The notes: a model not told the origin generated them from the sequence alone. A stretch of 64,000 nt of DNA from Flavobacterium sp. UBA5153 (GCA_002413745.1 DHXP01000058.1:1-64000); one strand, 5' to 3'; counted from the stretch's first letter, positions 46,922 through 56,245 are shown. Numbers and translations are program-made.

Positions 46922-48244
46922 ATGAACAACCCCATTGCCGGATTTTCAAAATTATCCAAAGGAGAAAAGATAAACTGGATTGCCAAGAAATATTTTACCC
47001 ATCCTTCGGAAGCCATAGCATTGCTAAAAAACTATTGGAATTCTGACGAAAAAATTCAAAAACTACACGATGAATTCATCGAAAACACGATAAGCAATTT
47101 TTATATTCCGCTTGGAGTTGCGCCCAATTTTCTAATTAACGGAAAATACAGCACCATCCCAATGGCGATTGAAGAAAGTTCAGTGGTGGCCGCTGCTTCA
47201 AAAGCAGCCAAATTCTGGTCCACTCGCGGCGGATTTAAAGCCACCGTCATCGACACCGAAAAAATAGGACAGGTCCATTTTATTTTCAAAGGTGATCAAT
47301 CAAAACTAGCGCTATTCTTTACCCAAACCAAAGCCAAGTTTTTTGCCGATACAGAAAGCATCACCAAAAACATGCGAAAACGGGGTGGAGGAATTCTGGA
47401 TATTGTGCTGAAAGACAAAACCAATTTGCTGCCCAATTACTTCCAATTGCATGCCACTTTTGATACCAAAGACAGCATGGGCGCCAATTTTATCAATTCA
47501 TGTTTGGAGCAATTTGCCAAAACCCTTAAAGAAGAGGCTTTAGCTCACGATTTGTTTTCAGAAACCGAAAAAAATATCGAAGTCGTGATGAGTATCCTTT
47601 CGAATTATGTACCCAATTGCATCGTTCGCGCCGAAGTTTCCTGCCCTGTTGACTATTTAGTGGAAAAACATATTCCGAATCCTAGGCAATTTGCCGAAAG
47701 ATTCATTCAGGCGGTTCAAATCGCCGAAGTTGAGCCTTACCGAGCGGTAACCCACAACAAGGGAATTATGAACGGAATCGACGCCGTTGTGCTTGCCACG
47801 GGCAATGATTTCCGCGCTGTCGAAGCCGGAATCCATGCGTATGCTTCCCGAAACGGAAACTATTCAAGTTTGTCACACGCCAAAATCGAGAATGATATTT
47901 TCACTTTTTGGCTGGAAGTTCCGTTGGCTTTAGGCACCGTTGGCGGATTGACAGCGCTTCATCCTTTGGCAAAATTGTCTTTGGAAATGTTGGAAAACCC
48001 TTCCGCAAAGGAATTGATGCAGTTTGTGGCCGTTGCCGGTTTGGCACAAAATTTTGCCGCTTTGCGTTCGTTGACAACTACGGGAATTCAAGACGGACAC
48101 ATGAAAATGCATTTGAACAACATCCTGAACCAGTTTGAGGCCAATGATGAAGAACGGTTTTTGATTCAGAAACATTTCAAACACCACGTTGTTTCACACA
48201 GCGCCGTTGTTGAATATATTGAAAATTTAAGAAGACCGATTTAG
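46922..48244 (+). CDS. Hydroxymethylglutaryl-CoA reductase
   Basis: The 440-residue enzyme reduces HMG-CoA to mevalonate. It has the class II-type bacterial pattern: IPLGVAPNFLINGKYSTIPMAIEESSVVAAASKAAKFW with the catalytic Glu, EVSCPVDYLVEK, VTHNKGIMNGIDAVVLATGND and the C-terminal GHMKMHLNNIL and KHHVVSHSAVVE with the catalytic His. Flavobacteria make isoprenoids by the mevalonate pathway, so a biosynthetic role is likely. ATG 46922 is preferred to TTG 46916. It is followed by a GHMP kinase gene, although repeats separate the two. Confidence 0.93.
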   Translation: MNNPIAGFSKLSKGEKINWIAKKYFTHPSEAIALLKNYWNSDEKIQKLHDEFIENTISNFYIPLGVAPNFLINGKYSTIPMAIEESSVVAAASKAAKFWSTRGGFKATVIDTEKIGQVHFIFKGDQSKLALFFTQTKAKFFADTESITKNMRKRGGGILDIVLKDKTNLLPNYFQLHATFDTKDSMGANFINSCLEQFAKTLKEEALAHDLFSETEKNIEVVMSILSNYVPNCIVRAEVSCPVDYLVEKHIPNPRQFAERFIQAVQIAEVEPYRAVTHNKGIMNGIDAVVLATGNDFRAVEAGIHAYASRNGNYSSLSHAKIENDIFTFWLEVPLALGTVGGLTALHPLAKLSLEMLENPSAKELMQFVAVAGLAQNFAALRSLTTTGIQDGHMKMHLNNILNQFEANDEERFLIQKHFKHHVVSHSAVVEYIENLRRPI

Positions 48245-48362
48245 CCCACAGATTAAACGCCCTTCGACAAGCTCAGGGTGACAAAACAGATTTACACTGA
48301 TTTTTTATTTAAAATTAGTCGTTCAAAAAACTTTGCGACTTTGTGCCTTCGTGGCGAATACT
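48245..48362. repeat. Mosaic of short interspersed repeats
   Basis: This 118-nt gap holds three distinct motifs: a hairpin-forming CCCTTCGACAAGCTCAGGG at 48260-48278, split CACAGATT/ACAGATTTACACTGATTTT segments flanking it, and CTTTGCGACTTTGTGCCTTC at 48331-48350 just before the kinase start. From memory, all three types recur between genes of many Bacteroidota; the window shows one copy of each. Confidence 0.55.
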
Positions 48363-49283
48363 ATGAAAAAAGAATTTTACAGTAACGGAAAACTTTTAAT
48401 TACCGGAGAATATTTGGTTTTGGATGGTGCAAAAGCTTTTGCATTGCCTACCAAATTTGGGCAAAACTTGATTGTTGAAGAAGGCGATAATCAAGAAATA
48501 AAATGGACGAGTCATGATTTGGACGGAAGTATTTGGTTTGAAGATGCTTTTTTATTTACGGAAATTTCCAAAAATAATACTCTTGATAAAACAGAATCAA
48601 CAAGAAACACCTTATTGAAAATCCTGCACGAAGCCTATTTGTTAAATCCTGATTTTATTATCAATCAATCAAGAGGATATATTGTTACAACCCAACTTAC
48701 ATTTCCCAGAAATTGGGGTTTGGGAACCTCCTCTACCTTGATCAATAATATTGCACAATGGTTGCAAATTGACGCCTTTGTTTTATTGAAAAATAGTTTT
48801 GGCGGTAGCGGATACGATATTGCCTGTGCTCAAAATGACGGCCCTATTTTGTATTATTTGAAGAATGGCAAGCCTATTGTCGAAAAAATTAATTTTGACC
48901 CTGCATTCTCGGAAAATCTACATTTTGTTTATCTCGATAAAAAACAGAGCAGCAAAGCGGCAATCGCTTCCTATTATAACAACAAGAATAAAGATCTGGT
49001 AAAAACAATTGCCGGGAACGACAAAATAACTTCAGCCGTTTTAAACGCAAAAACCCTTCAAGATTTCGCCTTGGCGATAGAAAAACATGAAGCCGAAATG
49101 AACACTATTTTAAAAATGCAAACCGCAAAAGAATCCTTGTTTCCTGATTTTAATGGCGCAATAAAAAGTCTTGGGGCTTGGGGCGGTGATTTCGTTTTGG
49201 TAATTTCAAAAAAAAATCCAACAGCATATTTCAAGGAAAAAGGTTATGAAACAATACTTTCGTACAAAGATATGATTCTGTAA
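48363..49283 (+). CDS. GYDIA-family GHMP kinase (mevalonate pathway)
   Basis: The 306-residue cytosolic kinase has the GHMP ATP loop in PRNWGLGTSSTLINN, an N-terminal YSNGKLLITGEYLVLDGAKA, the GGSGYDIACAQ motif that names the family, and SLGAWGGDFVLV near the C-terminus. With HMG-CoA reductase just upstream it probably phosphorylates mevalonate or phosphomevalonate; which one is not decided by sequence. ATG 48363 is chosen over a non-ATG extension into the repeat region. Confidence 0.88.
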   Translation: MKKEFYSNGKLLITGEYLVLDGAKAFALPTKFGQNLIVEEGDNQEIKWTSHDLDGSIWFEDAFLFTEISKNNTLDKTESTRNTLLKILHEAYLLNPDFIINQSRGYIVTTQLTFPRNWGLGTSSTLINNIAQWLQIDAFVLLKNSFGGSGYDIACAQNDGPILYYLKNGKPIVEKINFDPAFSENLHFVYLDKKQSSKAAIASYYNNKNKDLVKTIAGNDKITSAVLNAKTLQDFALAIEKHEAEMNTILKMQTAKESLFPDFNGAIKSLGAWGGDFVLVISKKNPTAYFKEKGYETILSYKDMIL

Positions 49284-49285
49284 AA

Positions 49286-49324
49286 TAAAAAATCCCGTTC
49301 AGCTTGGCGAACGGGATTTTTTTA
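49286..49324. terminator. Bidirectional terminator between GHMP kinase and ppiD
   Basis: The arms AAATCCCGTTC and GAACGGGATTT pair around AGCTTGGC and are flanked by A and T runs on both sides, so the hairpin can end both converging transcripts. Confidence 0.9.
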
Positions 49325-49342
49325 TGACTAAAACTCTTTCAT

Positions 49343-51442
49343 CTAGTAATTAAAATCTTTTCTATTATCTTTAATTTCGGCATTCCCTTTTAATGCAGGA
49401 ATAACTCTGTTGCTATCACCAGCGCTTTGAGCTTTTAGTTTAGCTACATAATCTTTATGGTTATTCAAAACTGGCGCTTTCACGATGCTGATGTTTTTCA
49501 CCACATAAACTCCAGTATTCCCTTCGATTGGAGCAGACAATTTGCCGGCCGCCAATGCAAATGCATTTCCTACCACTTTAGGTTCTTGACCCACGCCGCC
49601 TGTCAAAACCGGATTTTCCATCGTAACGTCTGTTGCTTGTTGTACCGTTGAACCAGTGGTTTTTGCAATAGCTTCTAACGAAGTTCCAGCCATTTTGGCC
49701 TTAATCAACTCCGCTTTTTTCTTGTTTTTAAGAATAGGTTCCACATAAGGTCTAACCAAATCAACGGCCACCAATCCTGACTTATTTATTTTTATGACTT
49801 TTGCGATCACGTGTCCTAAATTGGCCACTTCAAATCTTTTTACAACTCCTAGATCAGTCCCGTCTTCAAATGCCCATCTTATAATATTTCTTTGGTTACC
49901 CAAAGAACCGAAAGATTCATCCATGGCTTTCACGGTAACTGGAGGCGCAATGGTAAGCTTCATTGCTGCAGCTGCCTTATCAAAATCTTTATCGGTTGCT
50001 TCCATTTCAAATTTAGTTGCCTCTGTAAACACTTTGTCTGAAGTAGCCTCTGAAGCTTCAATTTTTTGGGCTATGGTAGCCAAACGAATACCGTCTTGCT
50101 TATCCGCAATTTTGATGATATGGAAACCAAAAGGCGTTTCAACCAACCCAACTTTCCCAATAGGATTGTTGAAAACGAAATCATTAAAAGGTTTTACCAT
50201 TTGGTTTTGACCAAAATAACCCAAATCACCCCCTTGTTGCGCCGATGAATCATCAGAATTTGTAAAAGCTAACATCAGGAAACTATCCGGATTTGCATTA
50301 ACCTGGGCCAAAATAGCTTCTGCTTTTGCTTTAGCTTGTTCTTTTGTACGTTTTTCTTTTTGGTTTGGAACTTGAGTTCCTTCATAGCTGATCAATATGT
50401 GACTTGCCTTTGCATTTACACCCACTTTTCTGCCCAATGATTTTGAAATACAATAGTATTTTCCAAATACATAAGGACCATAAATTTCTCCTGGAGCCAA
50501 GTTGTATAATTTATCGGCGTCAACAGCCGGCAAATCTTTTTTGGCAACATAGGTTGAGTCGTAAGGAACATCAGAATTTGAATTTACAAACTCGATTGTG
50601 TTTTTCGCTGATTTGAATCCTGGCAAAGTGTCGTTTTTACCTTTAGCTTGGTTGTAAACCACGCTTCCTGACAACAATCCGTTTATTTTTGCTTTAATAT
50701 CACTTTCATCTTCTGCCGAAGCTTTGTCTTCAATCAAAACATATTCTATTTCACGAGTTTCATCGGCTTTGTATTTTTTCTCGTTTTTCTTCATAAAATC
50801 CACAATCTCTGCATCGGTAACTTTTACCTCACTGTCTTTAATTGTTGAATATAATCCGGCAACATAAGCAAAATTCACTTTGTTTGCTTCCATTTCATAT
50901 TTCAATTTTCCTTCACTTTCGGTGGTATAAATACCTGATTTTATTAAAGTATTGTAAATTTGAAACTTGGCGTTAAGCTCGGCGTCCTTTTCTCTTTCTT
51001 TTAAAACCTTTGCTTGTTCTGGATTTGATTTGAAGTATTCTTTGAATTTTGCAACGTCAAAAACTCCGGCAGCATTCAAAAAAAGTGGATTTTTTCCAAT
51101 GTTTTGATCTGTTTTCAAAACTTCCATTATGTGTTTTTCACCTACTCTCAATCCTAATTTATCAAATTCAGAGGTTAGTAAGGCCACGGAAACTTCTTGA
51201 TCCCAAACTCTATTAGCCGCTGCTGTTGAAGTAATCCCTTCGCCACTTTTTTCAACATTACTTACTTTTACCCTGAAATCTTCAAATGAAATATCCTTTC
51301 CATTTATGCTTCCCACATCTTTTGAACTTTTACCAAAGTTCCCTTTGTTAAAAAGACTTGGTACTAGAAATGCAAATAATGCGAATGCAATAACTACTAT
51401 CATTAAAGCGGAACGTTGTCTAATTTTTGCTAAAACTGCCAT
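49343..51442 (-). CDS. PpiD/SurA-like periplasmic peptidyl-prolyl isomerase
   Basis: The 699-residue product has an N-terminal inner-membrane anchor (RQRSALMIVVIAFALFAFLVPSLF), a SurA-N-like chaperone domain (about 30-220), a parvulin domain (about 340-450; ASHILISYEG, GGDLGYFGQNQMVKPFND, VETPFGFHIIK) and a long C-terminal part. It assists folding of envelope proteins. The start at 51442 gives the normal PpiD N-terminus (MAVLAKIRQRS). It is the last gene of the coaX-lptC run. Confidence 0.92.
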   Translation of the reverse strand: MAVLAKIRQRSALMIVVIAFALFAFLVPSLFNKGNFGKSSKDVGSINGKDISFEDFRVKVSNVEKSGEGITSTAAANRVWDQEVSVALLTSEFDKLGLRVGEKHIMEVLKTDQNIGKNPLFLNAAGVFDVAKFKEYFKSNPEQAKVLKEREKDAELNAKFQIYNTLIKSGIYTTESEGKLKYEMEANKVNFAYVAGLYSTIKDSEVKVTDAEIVDFMKKNEKKYKADETREIEYVLIEDKASAEDESDIKAKINGLLSGSVVYNQAKGKNDTLPGFKSAKNTIEFVNSNSDVPYDSTYVAKKDLPAVDADKLYNLAPGEIYGPYVFGKYYCISKSLGRKVGVNAKASHILISYEGTQVPNQKEKRTKEQAKAKAEAILAQVNANPDSFLMLAFTNSDDSSAQQGGDLGYFGQNQMVKPFNDFVFNNPIGKVGLVETPFGFHIIKIADKQDGIRLATIAQKIEASEATSDKVFTEATKFEMEATDKDFDKAAAAMKLTIAPPVTVKAMDESFGSLGNQRNIIRWAFEDGTDLGVVKRFEVANLGHVIAKVIKINKSGLVAVDLVRPYVEPILKNKKKAELIKAKMAGTSLEAIAKTTGSTVQQATDVTMENPVLTGGVGQEPKVVGNAFALAAGKLSAPIEGNTGVYVVKNISIVKAPVLNNHKDYVAKLKAQSAGDSNRVIPALKGNAEIKDNRKDFNY

Positions 51443-51550
51443 TTTTATTGTTGTTAATTTTATATTCAGTTTGCGAAAATACAATTATCTAATTAATAAT
51501 TATACTCGTAGCGTTATAATTTACAAGAAATTTTAATTTAATAAAAAAAA

Positions 51551-52810
51551 TCAATCTTTTACTGTCATTTTGACCAATTCTATTTTATTGTTTGTGGCTT
51601 CTTCAATTATAAAATGATAGATTCCTATGGTAATCACATCGCCTTTTTGAGGAATTTCCTTAGTAAAATCTACGATGAAACCACCAAGGGTTCCGTAAGA
51701 ATCGCTTTCAGGAATATTGAGTTTATAGGTCTGGTTCAAATATTCGACATCAAACCGGGTCGAAAAAACATAAACGCCATCTTCAATTTCTTTTTCAATC
51801 AATTCCTCATCTGAATCATGTTCGTCTTCAATTTCGCCAAAAAGCTCTTCCACAATATCTTCTATCGTTATTATTCCAGACGTCCCTCCATATTCGTCAA
51901 GCACGACGGCTACACTTTTTCGCTTTTTGGTAAGCAAATTCATTGCGTCTTTAATATAGATTGTTTCGGGTACAAATTCAACAGGGATTACGATCGACTT
52001 GATGCTTTTGGGTTTTTTGAATAAGTCAAATGAATGTACATAACCAATGATGTCATCGAGCGAGTTCTGATAAACCACAATCTTGGAATATCCTGTTTCT
52101 ATAAACAATTCTTTTAAGTCAGCCACAGAATCAAACAGGTCGATCGCCACGATTTCGGTTCTGGGACTCATAATGTCTCTGGCTTTTACTCCCGAGAACT
52201 CTAAGGCGTTTTGAAACATTTGAATTTCAGAATCCATCTCTTCGTGATCTTCAATGGTACTCATTTGCTCGGTAATATAATTTCCAAGTTCTGCTTTACT
52301 AAAATATAATGGAATATAATCCCCTTCGGTTTTAAAGAATTTTTTCAGGACAAAATCCGAAACCCAGATAAAAAAGGAAGAGATAAAATAAAACAAAACA
52401 TAAAAACCATAAGCCGGAAGCGCAAAAAACTTCATGAGCGTGTTAGCATAAATTTGAAAAAAAACTTTTGGCAGAAACTCTGATGTTATCAAAACAATTA
52501 TTGTGGACAGCAGGGTTTGAATTATCAAATTCAAAAATTCGGAAAAATGATACCCCAAAAACGCTATCCAATGCATCAATAAATCTCCCATAAAAAACCC
52601 GTAAACCACCAGTGCCACATTGTTTCCAATGAGCATGGCAGCGATAAATTTAGATGGCTTTTCGGTGAGTTTTGTTAGGATGCCAGAAAGAAAACTGTCT
52701 TGTTTTTTTTCTATTTCAAGATAAATTTTATTGGAAGAAATGAAAGCAATTTCCATTCCCGAAAAGAAGGCGCATAGTATTAGACACAATATTATAATAC
52801 TAATTTCCAT
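51551..52810 (-). CDS. CNNM/CBS-domain membrane protein (hemolysin C/CorC family)
   Basis: The 419-residue product has the DUF21/CNNM membrane domain (about 1-190, four helices), paired CBS domains (about 205-330; MSPRTEIVAIDL, GYSKIVVYQNSLDDIIGYVH, AVVLDEYGGTSGIITIEDIVEELFG) and a C-terminal CorC_HlyC domain (about 340-419). Relatives export Mg2+ or Co2+; the hemolysin name is historical. In Bacteroidota this position is sometimes annotated gldE. It starts 3 nt after the small membrane protein gene. Confidence 0.9.
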   Translation of the reverse strand: MEISIIILCLILCAFFSGMEIAFISSNKIYLEIEKKQDSFLSGILTKLTEKPSKFIAAMLIGNNVALVVYGFFMGDLLMHWIAFLGYHFSEFLNLIIQTLLSTIIVLITSEFLPKVFFQIYANTLMKFFALPAYGFYVLFYFISSFFIWVSDFVLKKFFKTEGDYIPLYFSKAELGNYITEQMSTIEDHEEMDSEIQMFQNALEFSGVKARDIMSPRTEIVAIDLFDSVADLKELFIETGYSKIVVYQNSLDDIIGYVHSFDLFKKPKSIKSIVIPVEFVPETIYIKDAMNLLTKKRKSVAVVLDEYGGTSGIITIEDIVEELFGEIEDEHDSDEELIEKEIEDGVYVFSTRFDVEYLNQTYKLNIPESDSYGTLGGFIVDFTKEIPQKGDVITIGIYHFIIEEATNNKIELVKMTVKD

Positions 52811-52813
52811 AAA

Positions 52814-53008
52814 TTAGGGTTTCTTGTTTTTGTCTTCAAACTTCTTTGCAAATCTTCTTCTGAAGAAAAACATAAATACGGCCAGTCCTGCAATCACAAG
52901 ACTTAACCGAGGTGTTGCATTGACGTCATTCCATTTGATAATCGCATCATAAATAAAATAGGCTCCAAAGACGAGATAAATGTAGGGCGTGTATTTAAGG
53001 TAACTCAT
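52814..53008 (-). CDS. Small two-helix membrane protein
   Basis: The 64-residue product has two predicted helices (about 8-25 and 35-50) and a Lys/Arg-rich tail (RRRFAKKFEDKNKKP), which gives an inside C-terminus. It lies between lptC (16 nt) and the CNNM gene (3 nt) in one direction, so it is translated as part of that operon. Function unknown. Confidence 0.7.
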   Translation of the reverse strand: MSYLKYTPYIYLVFGAYFIYDAIIKWNDVNATPRLSLVIAGLAVFMFFFRRRFAKKFEDKNKKP

Positions 53009-53024
53009 AATTTAGGTGTAAGAT

Positions 53025-53579
53025 TTATTCGGCTGTGGCGACTTCGCCCATTATTTTTTGTGAGTTGATGATTTTGAAATCTTTGCTGAAATCGATTCCT
53101 TGTCCGTTTGAAACTCCCTTCGGGTCTGTGAATTTAAAGTTTTTTTCGGTAAAAAACCAGTCATTCTTTTGGTCGAAATACAATTGCTCGGTTTCCAGTG
53201 TTTGCCCGTCTTGAGCCGTGATTTTTACATTCCCTTTTAAATCAATAATATTTGTCACCCTGTAAGAAACAGCATAATCTGATTTAATAAATGTTTTTTT
53301 CGCCTTATTGTCATATAAAGTAACATCAATTCCTTTTGGAAATTCCGTGAAGGGAAAATCCACATTGGAAAACTCCAGCATTTTTGGACTCACTAAAATG
53401 GCTTTTATACGACCGGAATCCGTGTATTTCAAGTTTATTTTATCAGCATCACCATTGGGCACAAACTCCGAAAAATTTATTTTTTGCACTTCTTTAAAAT
53501 TACTTTCACATCCAAAAAACAGTGTCACGGCAATAACCGTGACAAATGGAAGGATTCTGTATTTTTTTAATGAAGTCAT
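53025..53579 (-). CDS. lptC: LPS export periplasmic protein LptC
   Basis: The 184-residue protein has a signal with a lipobox-like Cys (VIAVTLFFGCES) and a beta-jelly-roll LptC domain (about 45-180; KYTDSGRIKAILVSPKML, ITAQDGQTLETEQLYFDQ). It passes lipopolysaccharide from the LptB2FG transporter to LptA across the periplasm. Lipidation instead of a membrane helix is suggested by the Cys. Confidence 0.88.
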   Translation of the reverse strand: MTSLKKYRILPFVTVIAVTLFFGCESNFKEVQKINFSEFVPNGDADKINLKYTDSGRIKAILVSPKMLEFSNVDFPFTEFPKGIDVTLYDNKAKKTFIKSDYAVSYRVTNIIDLKGNVKITAQDGQTLETEQLYFDQKNDWFFTEKNFKFTDPKGVSNGQGIDFSKDFKIINSQKIMGEVATAE

Positions 53580-53628
53580 ACGCTAAACTTACAAAGTTAT
53601 GTGTAATTATTAAGTGCCTCTTTGAGTA

Positions 53629-54879
53629 TTAGTGGAATTTTGTCTTTTCAAACCATTTATCATTAAGTGAAAAACCTACGCTCAGGATGGCATAATTTTC
53701 TTGAACCAAGTTCGAGGCCGTCGTTCCCTTTTTTCCCAATTCAAAGCCAAAATTTACATTGGAAAAAGAACCTGTTACAGGCAGCCCTACTCCAAGGGTA
53801 AGCCCTGCGTCATTTATCGATTCTGAATTGATTACCATTCCCGTTTTTTCATACTTAAGACCTGCCCTGTAAACGACTCTCTTGGCGTAGCTCGTAAACG
53901 AGTTGTAGTTGGGGATATAAAATCCACCAACGCTGTATTTTGTATATTTTTCGTAGGTTACGTTGTCAATTTTATTATAACTATTAGCTAAACTACCTTT
54001 GTTTTGCAAAGTGATTTCTGCCCCTAACAGCCATTTTCGAGATTCCCCTATTCCTGCCCCGAGTGAAAATTTACTTGGTAATTTTAAATTGGTTTGATTT
54101 TTTTGATTCTCAAGTTCATCGACAACTCTTATATCGAACGCTGAATCAAAAGTTACCGTAGAAATATTTCTCGTATTTTGAGACACTAGGGTGCTCTCCG
54201 GAGAAAAATTCATGCTGCTGAAAAAGGTTAGTTTTTTAGTGATTTTGGATTGGTACATCATTCCAAAATCAAAATTCACTCCCGATAAATAGGCAGTATT
54301 CAATTCACGGGAACCTATGGGAACAAATGGGAAAAACTCTAGACTATTCGTTTCTATTTTTCCAAAATTATAATGCACATCGGCACCAATGCTTAAATTT
54401 GGGGCTATTTTATATCCCAACCCCAAAAATACTTTATTCAAACCGCCTGTTCCGTTAAAACGTTTGCTGTTTTGGGTAACATCTGTACTTATAGATTCAA
54501 TTTTATATCCCACCGAAGAATATGGAATCAATCCAAAACCTACCCCAAATTTCCCCAAAGGCAGCCCTATAGCCAGATAATCCAACGTTGTCCTTCGTGT
54601 ACTTGCCAATTGACTATCGGTTTTCAATTTAGTGGTATTATAACTTCCTCCAAGGCTAAAAGTGGTCAATTTCAAATTTGCAAAACCCGCAGGGTTTTGC
54701 AAATTGATATGAATACTGTCCGGCATTATTGACAATCCAGCCATGGAACGATTTTCCAGCGTTCCCTTAAATCTAACGTCACCAATTCCATAAAAAGAAT
54801 ATGGTGATGAAGTTCCTTCTTGGGCAAAAGACATTAATGACAAAAACAAACAAGCGCTTATTATAATTTTTTTAATCAT
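53629..54879 (-). CDS. FadL/OMPP1-like outer-membrane beta-barrel protein
   Basis: The 416-residue product has a signal peptide (MIKKIIISACLFLSLMSFAQ) and a barrel pattern of alternating strands. The early motif SMAGLSIMPDSIHINLQNPAGFANL resembles the NPA region of FadL/OMPP1-family transporters of hydrophobic compounds. The start overlaps the coaX stop by 8 nt. Substrate unknown; a structural barrel role is also possible. Confidence 0.75.
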   Translation of the reverse strand: MIKKIIISACLFLSLMSFAQEGTSSPYSFYGIGDVRFKGTLENRSMAGLSIMPDSIHINLQNPAGFANLKLTTFSLGGSYNTTKLKTDSQLASTRRTTLDYLAIGLPLGKFGVGFGLIPYSSVGYKIESISTDVTQNSKRFNGTGGLNKVFLGLGYKIAPNLSIGADVHYNFGKIETNSLEFFPFVPIGSRELNTAYLSGVNFDFGMMYQSKITKKLTFFSSMNFSPESTLVSQNTRNISTVTFDSAFDIRVVDELENQKNQTNLKLPSKFSLGAGIGESRKWLLGAEITLQNKGSLANSYNKIDNVTYEKYTKYSVGGFYIPNYNSFTSYAKRVVYRAGLKYEKTGMVINSESINDAGLTLGVGLPVTGSFSNVNFGFELGKKGTTASNLVQENYAILSVGFSLNDKWFEKTKFH

Positions 54880-55606
54880 TTTTGATTTTATATTGAAATA
54901 TTTGGTTCAAACTTTCCAAAAGGAAATTTGAATTGGCAAATATGGTATTTTTTAATCGGTTAGCCAAAAAATCTGTGTCTCCACCAGTTAAAATTATTAT
55001 AAAATTTGAATAAAGTGATTTATATTCGTCTATAAAACCGTCAATCTCATAAACCAACCCATTTACCACACCCGAATGAATTGATTCTGAGGTTGATTTT
55101 CCGATGAAATGTTTTGGACTTTCCGGGGTTAACAATGGCAGTTTTGCAGTATAATAATGTAATGCTTCATACCGTAATCGTAATCCAGGCGTGATGGCTC
55201 CGCCAAGATAATTATTATTCTCATCAATAAAATCATAGGTTACACAAGTTCCAACATCAATAACCAACCGGTTCCGGTTGGGAAACTGAAGAGTTGCACC
55301 CGATGCAAGCACCATTCGATCAATTCCTAAAGTTTGGGGCGTTTCATAACCGTTGAAAAACGGAAATGGGTCATTATGGGAAACAAAATGAATATTAAGA
55401 GTGCTTTTAAGATCAGAAAAAGATTGTTTTTCGACATCCGAGACAGATGCGACAACTAAATTGGTTATCTTTTTATGGGTTTTCAAAATGTTTTGAATGC
55501 TTTTTTGGAGTTCTGTTTTCATAAAAACAAATGTCTCCAAGATGGTATTGCCCTCAAACACAGCTCCTTTAATTCTGGTATTCCCAATATCAATAGCTAA
55601 AATCAT
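54872..55606 (-). CDS. coaX: Type III pantothenate kinase
   Basis: The 244-residue kinase makes 4'-phosphopantothenate, the first step to coenzyme A. CoaX motifs are AIDIGNTRIKGAVF (phosphate loop), GIDRMVLASGA, IDVGTCVTYDFID and GGAITPGLRLRYEALHYYTAKLP. Type III enzymes are not feedback-inhibited by CoA. It heads the minus-strand run toward lptC and ppiD and is divergent from tRNA-Phe. Confidence 0.95.
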   Translation of the reverse strand: MILAIDIGNTRIKGAVFEGNTILETFVFMKTELQKSIQNILKTHKKITNLVVASVSDVEKQSFSDLKSTLNIHFVSHNDPFPFFNGYETPQTLGIDRMVLASGATLQFPNRNRLVIDVGTCVTYDFIDENNNYLGGAITPGLRLRYEALHYYTAKLPLLTPESPKHFIGKSTSESIHSGVVNGLVYEIDGFIDEYKSLYSNFIIILTGGDTDFLANRLKNTIFANSNFLLESLNQIFQYKIKND

Positions 55607-55657
55607 AATTTATATTTAACGACGCGAAGTTACGAATAGATTTTTTTTAATAATTGT

Positions 55658-55688
55658 TTTGTATAAATTAAAAATCATTCTATATTTG
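55658..55688 (+). promoter_or_regulatory. Full promoter for tRNA-Phe: TTTG-N19-TATATTTG
   Basis: TTTG at 55658-55661 and TATATTTG at 55681-55688 are separated by 19 nt, with the tRNA starting 17 nt downstream. Both elements match the Bacteroidota consensus. Confidence 0.85.
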
Positions 55689-55704
55689 CACCCGCATTAA
55701 GAAC

Positions 55705-55777
55705 GGTACCTTAGCTCAGATGGTAGAGCAATGGACTGAAAATCCATGTGTCCCTGGTTCGATCCCTGGAGGTACCA
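55705..55777 (+). tRNA. tRNA-Phe (GAA)
   Basis: A 73-nt cloverleaf can be folded: acceptor arms GGTACCT and AGGTACC with discriminator A, D-arm GCTC...GAGC, anticodon stem ATGGA/TCCAT around loop CTGAAAA with anticodon GAA, and T-arm CCTGG-TTCGATC-CCTGG. The CCA end is not encoded (CTT follows). Confidence 0.97.
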
Positions 55778-55780
55778 CTT

Positions 55781-55818
55781 TAAAAAAAACTCATCCGCTT
55801 TGTGTGATGGGTTTTTTG
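55781..55818 (+). terminator. Terminator after tRNA-Phe
   Basis: The arms AAAACTCATC and GATGGGTTTT (one G-T pair) are followed by a T run, directly after the tRNA. Confidence 0.75.
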
Positions 55819-56245
55819 CTTTCATACCCTTTTGACTGTTTCTGATTTTTCAAAAAGCCTTGACCACCATTATACTAATTACCTTATCCTTCAGGATTTA
55901 AGCAAAGTGTCATAGACTTTTGACTACAGGTTTATTTGCCTTAAACGGCTTAAATCAAGGGTTGTAAAAACGGAATAAAAAAAATTATTCGAAAAAATAG
56001 AACATGTTTGATATATTTGTGAACTCTAAGTAAGTCAAAAGTTTAAAAGTCGTAAAGTCAAAAGAGGTAATTTCAATTAAAACAATTTAAAATCAATACA
56101 TTGCATCATTTCATATAATTTAAAAACACGACATTATGTCGTTTTTACTACTTATATAAACAGAAAGTGGCTTTTCCTCAATTAGAAGGAATAAAAATTA
56201 CATATTGAAACTAACAAAAATAACTTTAAATTTTATTTAATCTTT
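55819..56245. other. Long intergenic region upstream of satP
   Basis: About 430 nt carry no convincing gene. They contain an exact -7 element TATATTTG at 56012-56019, short direct repeats around AAAGTCAAAAG (56033-56066), and a hairpin with a T run at 56123-56147. Transcription from 56012 would give satP a leader of about 220 nt containing that hairpin. Confidence 0.5.
56123..56147 (+). promoter_or_regulatory. Terminator-like hairpin in the satP leader
   Basis: ACGACA and TGTCGT arms, extended by A/T pairs (AAAACACGACA...TGTCGTTTTT), end in a short T run about 100 nt before satP. It could be an attenuator or the end of a short upstream transcript. Confidence 0.45.
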
